From Micractinium sp. NFX-FRZ (lineage: Eukaryota; Chlorophyta; Trebouxiophyceae; Chlorellales; Chlorellaceae), in the NCBI GenBank assembly GCA_029339195.1, contig JAPTJF010000334.1, positions 1-64,000 of the forward strand: a DNA stretch of 64,000 nt, in the 5' to 3' direction. Numbering within the stretch: position 1 is the first letter of the stretch; every line of letters begins with the position of its first letter. Below, in pieces: positions 1-10,807 of the stretch. The notes below the pieces were generated by a model. The model was not told the DNA's origin. It worked only from the letters and a program-made list of their open reading frames with translations, and did no database searches. A program made the translations under genes and the position numbers.

Positions 1-253
1 TGCTGAGGCCGCTGCCGGCGCTGGTGCTGCTGCTGCCGGCGTTGCTGTTGCCGCCGTTGTCGCTGCTGCGCCTGTTGCGCCAGAGTTTGCTGCTGCTGCC
101 ATGCTTGCCGCCGCTGATGCCACTAGGCTGCGGCACTGTCTGCGTTGATGCGGCGCAGTGCTTTACTATCTGGTGAGCCGTGCCCGGCACACACCGTGAC
201 GGTGTGGCTTGTTTGCTCCGCCCCTCCGTGCAGCCCGGCCCCCGCCCCCCCAG

Positions 254-1441
254 TCGTCAGTCAGCACATGCCCCCCTGGGTGGAAGCTGTACGGTGAAGC
301 CGTTGGCGGCTTCTGTTGCGACAAGACCACCATTGGCGGCACCTGCACCGGCTTTGCGTGTGCCGTCGACGGCAACGCAGCGCCCCAGGGAAGGCCCCTC
401 TGCTCCGCCGTCACCAGCAGCTGCCCGGCCGGTTACGCTCCCTACGGCTTCTACGCTAATACCGGCGGCTACTGCTGCGGCACCCAGACTACTGCCGACC
501 CTGAGGGCTTCACATCCGGCTGCAGCGATGACAGGAGGCTGTGTGCTGCGGGCTGGGACAACAAGCCTGCACCCGCCTTCGGCATCATGTTGTGCGCGGC
601 GCTCTGCCCCCCTGGGTGGAAGCTGTACGGTGAAGCCGCTGGTGGCTTCTGTTGCGACAAGACCGTCAGTGGCAACACCTGCACCGGCTTTGTGTGTGCC
701 ATTCACAGCAACGACACGCCCCAGGGTAGGCCCTACTGCTTTGCCATCACCGGAAGCTGCCCGGCCGGCTACGCTCCCTACGGCTTCTACGCTAATACCG
801 GCGGCTACTGCTGCGGCGCCCAGACTCTTGCCGCCTCTGAGGGCTTCCCATCCAGCTGCAGCGATGCCAGCAAGCTGTGTGCTGCGGGCTGGGACAACAA
901 GCCTTCAACCGAGGGCTTCAAGTCGTGCGCGGAGATCATCAAATGCCCCCCTGGGTGGAAGTTGTACGGTGAAGCCGCTGGCGGCTTCTGTTGCGACAAG
1001 ACCGTCAGTGGCAACACCTGCACCGGCTTTGCGTGTGCCGTCTCCGGCAACGCCGCGCCCCAGGGTCGGGACAGTTGCTCCGACATCACCAGAAGCTGCC
1101 CGGACGGCTTCGCTCCCTACGCCTTCTACGCCAATACCGGCGGCTACTGCTGCGGCGCCCAGACTCTTGCTGACGCTCAGGGCGTCCCAACCAGATGCAG
1201 CGATGCCAGCAAGGTGTGTGCTGCACGCTTGGGCGGCAGGCCCGCACCTGCTGGCATCAAGCCGTGCCATGTGTACAACTGCCCCCCTAATTGGATCCTA
1301 TACGGTGTAGCCGCTGGTGGCTTCTGTTGCGACAATACCGTCAGTGGCAACACTTGCACCGGCTTCTCGTGTGCTCTTGATATCAACGCCGAGCCCCAGG
1401 GTAGGCCCTTCTGCTCCGGTTGGGACTACAATTTTGGGTGA
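254..1441 (+). CDS. Cysteine-rich tandem-repeat protein, 3' part
   Basis: Not a family I recognise. The visible part is three full repeats of 112-113 residues and a truncated fourth. Each repeat starts with CPPGWKLYG (Cys codons at 269, 605, 944; the fourth, variant CPPNWILYG, at 1280). Each unit is itself two related halves: CPPGWKLYG..GGFCCD and CPAGYAPYG..GGYCCG. The regular Cys and CysCys spacing suggests a disulfide-bonded secreted or cell-wall protein; this is inference, as no signal peptide is visible. The stop is TGA at 1439-1441 and a TGTAA poly(A)-type signal follows at 1452. The 5' end is uncertain. A likely 3' splice site lies at 253 or 264, a donor GTGAGC at 173, and upstream exons probably continue beyond the left edge. 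Base 1-172 is open in two frames (Ala-rich and Leu-rich), and I cannot choose. Splicing 172 to 265 gives a phase-matched Cys codon. Confidence 0.7.
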   Translation, partial: SSVSTCPPGWKLYGEAVGGFCCDKTTIGGTCTGFACAVDGNAAPQGRPLCSAVTSSCPAGYAPYGFYANTGGYCCGTQTTADPEGFTSGCSDDRRLCAAGWDNKPAPAFGIMLCAALCPPGWKLYGEAAGGFCCDKTVSGNTCTGFVCAIHSNDTPQGRPYCFAITGSCPAGYAPYGFYANTGGYCCGAQTLAASEGFPSSCSDASKLCAAGWDNKPSTEGFKSCAEIIKCPPGWKLYGEAAGGFCCDKTVSGNTCTGFACAVSGNAAPQGRDSCSDITRSCPDGFAPYAFYANTGGYCCGAQTLADAQGVPTRCSDASKVCAARLGGRPAPAGIKPCHVYNCPPNWILYGVAAGGFCCDNTVSGNTCTGFSCALDINAEPQGRPFCSGWDYNFG

Positions 1442-3685
1442 CAACAACTATTGTAACACAACCACTTTGGCCTTGGATTGTGCCTGCATGAGTGATTGTG
1501 TCTGCATGTGAGCAGCCCACGCTGCACTTCCATGCAATGGTTGGTACACACCCCTTCACCGCTCGCCCAGTGGCCAAGCACCCCCATGCATCCAAGCCAC
1601 TCCAGATGAAGCATCCCGCTAGCAGCAGCAGGTGCCACGTGGGCAGCACAGCTGGCGGCATGACTGGGCATATTACCGGACACTCTTTTCCCTCACTCTG
1701 CACTGATTACATCCCACTGCAAATGAACTCTGAGAACCCCTTATTCCGACTGCATTCCGCTTAGCACACCATTCTGCACACCATTCACTGAAGCCTCACT
1801 GAAGCCTAGCTGGCACCGCCACGCTGGCACTGCCAGGAGCACTATATAACCCGTTTCCCGGGCTCTCTTGGGCATTCTACCGACTCTTCTCTTCTTCTGA
1901 CCACTAGTAACCACAAGACCGAGCACTCAGGGCCTTCGGGCCACAGAGCCGGGCGTGCTACACCACACCTCTTCCTCCAAGAACTCGAACTCGCTTAACG
2001 TCTCCTTTTCCATACCTTTTGCACTCTGCTCCATTCCCCGACCTGCACTCCTGGTTTGCATTCCTGGTTCCATTCGTTTCCTTTTCTTCCCCCTGCCTTG
2101 AGCACTGATTGCATGGCTCGAGTTGGCAGTGCATGAACCGGCTGCCTTCACGCCTGCCGTAAAGCCCTGCGTGCGAAAATGTAGGGCCGGTGAAGCCCAG
2201 CGCTCCTCTTGTAAGCAGGACTAAACATCCAGGAAACGGGGTAGTAGCCAGTGGAGGGGGCCGCCATGGCGGCCAGGGGCACTCTAATGCTCTATTTGCC
2301 AATCCCCTGTCGGCCTTGCTAATCCGCCTGCCCGCGTCTCTGCCTGGCCTGCTGCTGTTGGGCACAGCCACCTGCTGGTGCGGCGGTGGGCTTACTGGAC
2401 TGCTGCCGTTGCCTGCCACGCCGGCTGCGCTTTGCCGTTGCTTTGCCATCCTGCGGTGTGTGCCAGTGTGGCTGGGTGTGGGGCAGTTGTAAACACTGTA
2501 CAACTTTGGTTGCTGCTATGCTCGCCTGGGTTTGCTCGTGGCTGCCTTAGCCGGCTGCTGCCCACCCCCACCCCCACCCTCGTTCCATCTACCTCCCTCC
2601 CGACAGTGCCTCGTCGCCTCCATGTCTGCTCGGCCGTGGCTTGTTGCCGCTGGCTGCTTTCCCTGCCGGGTTGGACGCTCCAATGAGCTCTGGTGCCCGA
2701 AGGCAGGCTGCTGCCAACGTTGACGGCTGTGGCCGACAGCCTGGTTGGAAGGGCACACCCCGACTTAAGTAAGAAGCTTCCCAATCCCTCCCCCTCCCCA
2801 ATCCCTCCCCCTCCTCCTCTGCTCTTTTGTCTGGGGTTTGGCTCCTTCCTCTCCCTCGGTTGCTGATCCGCTGGCAGTTTGGTTGAAGGTGAGCATTAAT
2901 GTATCAATCCATAGTGAACTGGCCACCACCCGGGGCGCTCTTGCGCAAGAGCGCCCCGGGTATGATGTTGTGGTATACATTGTTTGTCATCTCTCTCCCT
3001 TGTTTTCCTTCTCCCACGATGGCCCGGTGGAGCCAATCCACCCCCTGTCCCGGTCCACAAGGGCCTACTATGCGGGGTGACTGTAACACACTCAGCATGC
3101 CTCGTACACAGTGACTGCCCACTCAGCTTCCTGCTTTGCCTTCGCCTGTGGCGTGCATGCTTTCATTCATTGATTGTTTGTACCCCCGGTACGTGTAGTA
3201 CCGCAGATCGTGTAAAACCCCAAGTCAAGCCAGTCAAGTCCACCAGGGGCAGCCTTTGGGACAGGGTTCGGGAGTGGCAGTTACGCGCCATGCGGGCGAC
3301 GGCGGGGTTAGCCAAATTGATATGTCAATTCGAGCCACCAAACACGCGCAGCGCAGCATAAAATTTACATGTTCTTGCTCCCAGGGTGTCAGAAAGGCGA
3401 TGAGAACATAAAAACGCTGCACTGGCATGGTTCATTTGGGGGCGCCCGGCGGCGGATGCGGGCGGTTGACCGCCGGTCAACAGCCGACAAAACAGGGGTG
3501 GGTGGGGTCCAGGACGGGGCAGGGGGCAGTTGTGATATCATACAATCAGACTAGAGCAGGGACGGAGAGGGAAAAGGTGGAAACATGGGTGGGAAAAGCT
3601 GCACAGGCGCGCGCGGCACATGGCGCGCCCCGCCCCGCCCGCCGCCTTGTGTCCCGCCGCGCTGCCTGCCCCTGCGCAAGTGCCC
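1442..3685. other. Gene-poor gap, no supported gene
   Basis: No open frame here looks like protein and none can be joined by plausible splice sites. It holds a TATATAA-like stretch near 1843, a 34-bp palindrome at 2928-2961, and pyrimidine-rich tandem runs near 2560-2585 and 2785-2815. The right part is the 3' flank of the minus-strand gene that ends at 3686. Confidence 0.5.
2928..2961. repeat. 34-bp perfect palindrome
   Basis: The 17 bases at 2928-2944 are the exact reverse complement of 2945-2961, with no loop. It is GC-rich, centred on TTGCGCAA, and lies in a gap between genes. Confidence 0.95.
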
Positions 3686-6143
3686 TCAGCTGTTGCGCTT
3701 GCAGCCTGCCTTCTCGCGCAAGCTGCTCCACTTGTCGACTTTGGCCACAGTGCGCAGGCGGCGGTCAAGCTTCATCAAGCGGCGAGAAAGCGCCACCGCG
3801 GTGCCTGCCGCTCGGCGAGCCGCCACCCAGCTGCTGCGAACCCGCCAGCCCAAGTTCCAGCCGCCCTGGCGGTTCCCATACTGCGGGTACCAGGACTGCG
3901 CTGCACTCTGCGGCAGCCTGTAGCCCCTCTGCTGGGCTGACATGCCCGGCTGCCGTGCCGTGAAGCTGATGTTGCGCAGCCCGCCCTTGAGCTCCAGTGG
4001 GCCAGGCTTCTGCCCGTCGCGGAAGTGCTTGGCAATGCCGCTGAAAAGCTGCTCTGCTGCATTGCTGCCCAGGGCCTGCTCACACAGCTGCTCTGCCTCG
4101 GCGGGGTCCATGGCAGCCATCACGTGCAGCCGCGCATCTGCAGGACATGGGCAGCAGAGGGCAGGTGGGACGTGGCCACGGGCGCAGGGGCAAAAGGGCG
4201 GGTTGTGGCAGGCATGACATGCGACACAGCATGGTCAGGCGGGCATGCAAGATAGGGCAGAGGGCAGAGCACAGGGCAGAGCACAGGTGGGGCACTGCAA
4301 AGGACGGGACAGCACAAGCGCATGGCATGCCAGCACAGGCAGCCCTCGCTGCCTCCGCGCACCTCTGTTTATGATGCCGCTGAGCAGCTTGTTGGACGTA
4401 ATGCCCTTGATACGCTTGGGCATGGGCTGCACCACAAAGAGCCAGCGCCCCAGAAGGCGCGCTGACATGCAAGTGTAGTCATGCAGTGCCAGGGTGCATG
4501 GCGAACAGGTGAGGCCGGCCGTGTCGCTGGCCACCGACGACGCCGCCTCGATGCGCAGTGCCAGGGCCGCACGCGGCTGCACCCGCCGCTCCAGTTCCTC
4601 TATCAGCTCAGAGAAGCAGAGCCGCACCGCCTTGGCATAGTAGGTGTTCTGCTTGTCAGTGTAGCCCCGCAACACCCGCAACACCTTGCGCGGGTCGAGG
4701 GACCACTCTGAACGCTCCTCTGGGCTCCGCTGCTCCCACACCGTCACCATGTGCTCCACCACTGCTATCAGCTCAGCGAGCGGCAGCAGATAATCTTCAT
4801 CAGCGCTGCCCCCGCTGCCCCCCCACCGGCGCCGCCGCCGTTGCTGCCGATGCCGCTGCCCCCGCCGCTACCACCTGTTGTGGCGCCCTGCTTGACCAGG
4901 CCCTGTAGAACAGGAGGAAGCCATACAAGAGTGAGTTGTGTGTAACAGGCCTGGCACATGGGCAGCATGTTAAGCAGGGTTGTCGGGAGGCAGGTGGCAG
5001 GGTCACTTAGACAAGGCAGGTGCCTGCTTGTCTCCCTGACTGCTTCCCTCACCCCTCAGCCCAAAGAAACTGCTGTTCTCTCACTCATTATGGCCCCTGC
5101 CCACTTGCCTGCACCTCGTTCTTTTCTTTGTGATCTACGTCCATGATGATAGCTTGGGTGTCAAGCTGGTGGAGGTGCACGTTCAGGGGGACTCCCAGCG
5201 CCCTGGGATGCGGCTGCAGAAAAGCTGCTGGGCCAGCTTGCTTTTCAGCAGGCATAAAGCAGCGGGGGCAGTGCAGCCCAGCGTCCGCGGCTGGTAGCAA
5301 AGCAGCACTGCTGTATACATCCGCTGCAGCTGCGACACGTCTGCCAGCTGGCTGTGGAAGAGGTGGCGGTGCACCATGCGCAGGCCCAGGTGGCGTGGCG
5401 CCTGCTCCAGCAGTCGCAGCCTCTTCGCCCTTGCCGGTCCGCTCAAAGCACTCCACCTGTCCCAGCAGGGCCGGGGCTGCTGCTGGCTGTGGGTCTGGCG
5501 CAGCATGCAGCTCGCTGTTAAGCTGCGCAAACTCCGACAGCACGCGTGGGTGCTTGAAAGCGGAGGCGATGGCGGGGGCCAGGGCAAACGCCCGCGGGCC
5601 ACACATGGTGGCAACGCCGTGCAGCTGCTCCGCTTGCAGAAAGTTGTACTGCAACATTGGGCAGAATGGGGCATGGCCGGTGAAGGGTGCACAGGGTTTA
5701 GAAGGGAGCGCGAGGGCGTAGCAGTGGCGGCATCGACACCCAAACAGAGGGCGCAGCAATGGCAACACGCGCGCTGGTGGGGAGGCAGGCCAACAGGAGT
5801 ATGCAACATGTGAGCGCGAGGCCGGCATGTTGGGGTGTTCTCCCGTATGCACACTGCCTCCCCCCCAGCCAACCCAAGAAGGGTGCCCTCGCACCTGGGG
5901 CAGCCGGCACACACCCTCCATGTGCTTCTGCCACCAGGCCGCTGCTGTGTCGCCCAGGCTCAGTGCCTCCTGCTGGCGGCGGCGCTTCCAAAGGGTAGGA
6001 CACCCTGTCGTAGAGTGCAGGCGGTCAGCTGCTGCTGCCAGTTCCTGCCACGCTGCCTCTGGTGCAGCTCCAAGTGCGCCCCCCCCTGCCGCCTCTACCT
6101 CCTCGCCTCCCTCAGCTACAGCCTCAGCAGTGAGGTGTTCCAG
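3686..6143 (-). CDS. Unrecognised protein, frame-broken model
   Basis: I do not recognise this protein. Exons on the minus strand: about 6143-5895 (true start unknown), 5648-5109, 4902-4363, 4137-3686 (stop 3688-3686). The intron after 5109 uses a GC donor (CAG/GCAAGT). Visible features are a Glu/Ala-rich start, a Gly/Ser linker (about 4880-4810), a helical central region around WSLDPRKVLRVLRGY, and a basic C-terminus ending KAGCKRNS. Exon 3 is out of frame with itself. The Gly/Ser part and the ADEDYLLPLAELI part differ by one base, and one extra C in the C7 run at 4818-4824 would both join them and give the correct phase 1 at the next junction. Exon 2 may hold two compensating shifts, at the runs 5428-5430 and 5186-5190. 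No ATG lies upstream of 5921 in the first exon, so it begins at ATG 5921 or at an unplaced splice site. Confidence 0.5.
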
Positions 6144-6164
6144 TCACGGGAGGGCGCCCCCAGC

Positions 6165-7836
6165 TCACAGGGCGCTGTGGTGCGGGTGCAGCAGAAGCAC
6201 GGGGCGCTTGGAGTGAGTGGCGCAGTACCTGCGGGCGGGGCGGGAGCAGGTGCGCAGGTGTGGGCAGGAGCAGGAAGGAGTGGGCCGGGGGGCTGGCGGA
6301 AGGGGGTGCGTGGGGAGAGCAGCGGTGCGCACGCAGCGGCATACACCTCAAGGGTCCGCGCCTCCAGACGCCTGTGCGCCTGGCCAAGCTGGCCGGCAGC
6401 AAAGCGTAGACAGCACCCAAACACGGCCGCCAGCTCACTAGGGCACGCTGCCCAGCAGGAAAGCGTAGACAAGTTAAACAAGCGAGCAAGCACATCAAGA
6501 CAGCGCCCAAACACAGCCCCACTCACTTGCGACACGCTGCCCAGCAGCAGCTGCTCCATGGGCCCGGGGTCGTGTGCTGCCACCACCAGCGGCTCAGCAC
6601 TCAGCTCCTCCGCCTTCTTGCACACAGCCTTGCCAATGTGGTGCGTCCTGCGGGCATGGGGCGAGGCCCGGCTGGGTGGGTGGCAAGGCTCCTCCGCTTG
6701 CGCCCACGCAGCCCTGCCGCTGTGGCGTTTCTGGCAGGCAGCATAGGCGGCAGCAGGCTTTGGGTTGGCACCGGCCGGGGGGAGCGCAGGCGCCGGCGCG
6801 CAAACGGGGGATGCGGCAGCCAGTGGGCGCGGGGGGCCGGCGGCCTCGGCACCCAGGCGGCCCCGGCACCCACCATGCACGCGTGACCTGCCCACCTGCT
6901 CTCCTTGACCAGGTGCAGCCACACGCTGTCCTGCAGCCCCTGCTGCTTGGCGTGCTCCAGAAAGTTGTCCACAAACCACTGCTTGGTGTTCTGCCACTGC
7001 AGCGCGGAGGAAGCAGGGAGAGGAGTGGCGTGGGGTGGGGTCAGTGGCACCGCTGGTTGCCCCCCACCTCCCCCCTTCGCACGCATGCAGCAAGCCACGG
7101 CTGCACCCTGCCCGCCCAATTGGCCGCCCGGCAGCCGGCCTCCCGTTGCGCTCACCAGCAGGCGCTGTGTCTCGGGATCTGGGGAGGCAGTAGTAGATGC
7201 GGCCAGAGGCTGGGGAGGTGAAGACGTCGGGCACGACATGCAGCAGGTGCAGCTCGTCCTGGGGGCGCAGCAGGTTGCGCAGCACCCACTGGTAGGCCAT
7301 CATGGCGTCCTGAGAGGGGCGGAAGGGTGGTGGGGGTGCGGAGATGGTGGGAGGAGGGCAGGGGCCTCGCAGGGTGCGACCCCATGCCGCCACGGCTAGG
7401 ACATGGTGTGTGTGTGGACCGCCTTGCGCACTCGAAACATAGTTTAAAAGGGCAGCAGCCTGAAGCAGTACTAGCCACCAAGATGGCAAGCATCCAGCAA
7501 GGAGACAGGCACGAGGCAGCAGGCTCACTGGCGGCGGGCAGAGGCGCCAGTGACCCTTGGGGTCGCCTAAGCACTGGCCCTGCCCACCTCGCTAGCGTCA
7601 ACTGCCAGAACAACTCGCCGCTGGGTGGCAGGTTCGGCATGCTGCTGCGCCACCGCTCCGTTGGCCGGCTGTTCAAGGGTGGCCGACACTCGCGGCCTCA
7701 CGCTTAAAAGGCGCTGCTGCTGCGCTGAACGCATATGGTGCTGCTTCCATGGCCTGGGCGTCACCGGGGGCGCCAGGAGCGCGCTGGAGACGCAGCAGAG
7801 CAGCCGACTAGCCATGGGGTTTGTGTGCTGCCGCAC
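6165..7836 (-). CDS. Universal stress protein (UspA family)
   Basis: UspA-fold nucleotide-binding stress protein, probably plastid or mitochondrial. Exons on the minus strand: 7836-7588, 7309-7156, 6996-6896, 6647-6527 and 6228-6165. Family marks in order: VVLAVDASE (first strand), HLLHVVPD, WQNTKQWFVDNF, the AEELSAEPLVVAAHD strand and turn, LLLGSVSQ, and YCATHSKRPVLLL at the end. The second Met (7815) starts a Ser/Ala/Arg-rich stretch like a transit peptide and is a good alternative start. Two joins do not keep frame. In exon 2, IYYCLP and DPETQRLL are joined only if one base is removed from the run at 7181-7184. Exon 5 fits the family only in a phase that the clear donor after exon 4 (GTGAGT) does not give. 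Either the sequence has indel errors or the gene is decaying. Confidence 0.75.
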
Positions 7837-8108
7837 CGATCCAGGAGGAGCTCAGTCTGCTCGGAGCACCGGAAGAGGAGCCCAGGTGCACCAGCGTGGT
7901 CTGCCTGCTGGGGGGCTTTTGACGGTCCACCGCGGTGCCTATCCATGATCACACCAGAGACTCTGTCCCAAAGTGAACCCAACTGAAATAAGAGCAATTG
8001 GGTTCCACCTCTTAGTTACAACTCAAAGAAACAAAGCGTGTTACAGGAAAGTCAGCCCCTCCGACAGCTGCCCAGCGCCCTGGACCTGGCGGCCACCTCC
8101 CACATCCA

Positions 8109-9393
8109 TCATGGAGGGCCACCCTCCGCTGCTCCTGCCACGCTCCCGCTGCTGCCACCCACCGCCAAGACCCCATCTGTCTGCTCATCCCAGGCCTGAG
8201 CAGTGCAGCTGGATGCCGCAACACTCTCTTCGCTGCTGCTGCTGCTGCCGCAGACGGCACGCAGCGTTGCTTCTGCCATGCCCTCGAGCGCCGGCAGCAC
8301 CACCTCCAGCACTGCCTGGTCAAATGCCTGTTCCGGCACCAGCTCAAATGCCACCGCTGACTGCTGCTGCGCCCTGAGAGCCGCCACATGCTCCGCCTCT
8401 CGCTGGCGTGCCTCACGCTCCGCGGCTCGCCGCCGCGCGTCCTGCTCCAGTCGCAGCAGCGCCGCCGCCTCTCGGTACTGGGCCTGCGGGGGCGGGCAAC
8501 AATACGCAGGGAGGCAGGGGTTGTATCACATGGGTGCATGCAAGATGGTGTGGCTCAGCTGCAGGCTTGGCTGCACCTTGATTTAAGCACGTAGTTCAGG
8601 CCAGCTGCCTGTGCATCCTTCCCCGCATTGTGCCTGCAGCGTGCCCTCACCCCCAGCCGCACACATGTGCAGCTGTACAGGCTACCACCCCACAGCCAAA
8701 TCAAACTCTACGAGAGGCACGCACCTCCTCCAGCTCCCACCGCCGCCGCTGCAGCGCCTCCAGGCGCAAGCCCTCTGCTGCCTCTAGCGCTGCCGCCTCC
8801 AGGGCCGTCTGAACCATGCCCTTGACCACGGGCACCGCATCTCGCTCGAAGTCGAACAGCTCAGCAGGCGTGACTTGGGTGCTGACACACATCCCAGTGG
8901 ACGCCGGCGGCAGGCGGGGCAGCGGCTCAGGGCTGCCCGCCTCGGTTTGTGTGGCTGCCGACCCCTCTGTCGGTAGCGCCAGCGCCTCCAAGATGGCAGC
9001 ATCTGTCTGGCAGTCGCCGTGCTGGCGCCCCCCCACGGGCGGCGGCGTGCAGGGCCGTGCACGAGCCGCTGCCGAAGCAGGCGCGCGCCGCGGCGGCGCC
9101 CTGGGGCTGCACGCGGGGAGCACAAGCAAATGTATCATTAGTGCCTGTTTCACCAAATGGTCTCTTGGGGCCTGGGTGAAGCTGCATCAAAGAGCTCCTC
9201 ACCTGCTGCCGCAGTTGGCCGCCTGCGCCGCCGCCGCGCCCCGCCCTCGGCCTGGGCTCGTGGGCGGCGGCGGGTCAAAGGTCAGTGTGCAGACCGAGAG
9301 AGACGCCCTCGCCCTATTCTCCGCCTGTGGAGCCGCAGGCTTGGCGGTTGGCGGGGCCCGAAGTCCAGCCCGCGGCTGTGCCTGCTGCGCCAT
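8109..9393 (-). CDS. RSP3: Radial spoke protein 3-like protein
   Basis: RSP3 is the axonemal protein that anchors radial spokes to flagellar doublets. Exons: 9393-9203, 9106-8725, 8483-8109 (315 residues, phases match). Seen: a QTD / TQTE pair (DCQTD, ATQTE), then STQVTPAELFDFERDAVPVV, followed by a long charged helix (ALEAAALEAAEGLRLEAL and REAAALLRLEQDARRRAAE), and a C-terminal AFDQAVLEVVLPALEG segment. This is the order in the RSP3 family (QTD motifs, LFDF block, coiled coil, short C-terminal helix). It is much shorter than Chlamydomonas RSP3 and I do not see the conserved N-terminal block. It has more Ala and Arg than usual. Assignment rests on motif order only. Confidence 0.75.
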
Positions 9394-9627
9394 GCTGGTT
9401 GAAGCGTTTCGGAAGGGAAAGCCCACGTGAATTTGCCAGTGGTTCTGGTTTGCCTGGCCGGGCCGGCCAGAGCGGTCAACGATGGTCAACAATGCTGACG
9501 GGGCAGCGGGCCAGGGGAGGTGCGGTGGTGGCTAGGCAGGTACATCCCCAGCCTCTTGGTGGCAAGCATTCAGACCACCTCCAAATGCCCTCTCCATCCC
9601 GCAGAGGTCAGTGTCACGGACGTGTGG

Positions 9628-10012
9628 TCAAACACTTGCGCAGCCGCCCGATGGGCGGTGCTGCAGGTGGCCGGCAGGCAGGCGGGGTGGGTGCTGGGTA
9701 GGGCCTTGAAGCTGCATTCCAGTTTCTACCACACTTGCCTCCAGTTCCCGCACCTCAAGCACGTTTTCCATTATCTGTGCTGATAATGCCGCGTGAGCCA
9801 CTTGCGTACGCCACTCTGCTGTGCTGCTGTGCTGCCACCCAGCGCACAATCCACATAGCGTGCTTTTCCCCAGGACTTGCATCCTCAGATGATGAAGGTG
9901 TCGGAGGTGGGCTTGATTCCTGCCAGTGCACTGCCCTTGCTACCTACTTACCGAAAGGTGTCAGGGTGCGCCGCAGGGCTGCCGCCGGCAGTGCTTTTTC
10001 GTTCGTCCCCAT
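9628..10012 (-). CDS. Small 82-residue protein, unknown
   Basis: A two-exon model: 10012-9952 (MGTNEKALPAAAL..) and 9815-9628. The donor is a clear GTAAGT, and the acceptor CAG leaves a phase-matched Glu codon, giving ..TLTPFEWRTQV. The middle (AALSAQIMENVLEVRELEAS) would form an amphipathic helix or short coiled coil; the tail is Pro/Gly-rich and could be intron read-through. I do not recognise it. It lies in tandem upstream of the RSP3-like gene and divergent from PGDH. Confidence 0.45.
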
Positions 10013-10807
10013 TCCAGGCCATCATACTACTTCAGGTGTCACACTCGCTGGCCTGCCTTGTTCCCGAAGGGCAGTGGAAAAGTGTCCAGAAGCAGCCCGT
10101 GGAAAAGTGTCCAGAAGCAGCGAGCTAGCGCTACCGCCTGCAGCGCCGCTGCCACTGCCCAGCCGCGCCAGTGCGTCGCCCCCAGTTGCAGTTGAGCGCT
10201 GGGCCTGGGAGACATTCTTGCGCATCCGCCACTCGTATTGAGTGCCTTATTTTTAGGCAATGAAGACGTAAGGGGGCGGATTGCTAGAACAAAGATGCGC
10301 TGGCCAGCTCACGCTCCTCAACTGGCGGTCCCACACGTTCCTGAAACCCCACCCTCCCTTGCACCACCACTTTCGCCTTCGCATCCCCCAGACCTGTAAA
10401 GCTTAGCAGCCTCGCCCCGCGGCACTCCACCCAGCACAGTTGCTGGAGCATGCAGGCGACGGCAGCGCAGCTGAAGCCCACGGGCTGCCAGCATCGGAAC
10501 ATGGTGGCCACTAAGATGCAGCAGCGGGTGGCTGGGGGTCTCAGGAGCACGCAGGTGATGCCATCATCAAGCCGCCACTGGCAGCAGGCAGCCGCCCTGG
10601 CACCGCCAAGAAACCAGCGCCGCGGCTGGTCCTCATCATTTGTGTTGCCCCATATGTGCAGGTGGCTGGCCTGCCCGTGGCTCACCGCCCCGCATGCCGT
10701 GCAAGCGCGGCCGGCCGCCCGGCCAGCATGGCAGGTGTGCAAACTTCTTCGTTGGGCAGCGAGACGGCTACCTTACCCCACGAGGGAGGAGATTTTGGAA
10801 TCCTGGC

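Noticed and set aside
180..1310. Long Ala/Pro/Ser-rich open frame over the cysteine-repeat gene
   Set aside because: It is another frame of the same repeats; only the Cys-rich frame shows ordered, conserved residues.
1442..3685. tRNA, other RNA genes or transposon in the left gap
   Set aside because: No cloverleaf, inverted terminal repeats or transposase-like frame was seen; structure searches were not possible.
6116..7528. Continuous 470-codon minus-strand open frame
   Set aside because: It runs through introns of the USP gene; only short parts match the family and the rest is GC-biased read-through.
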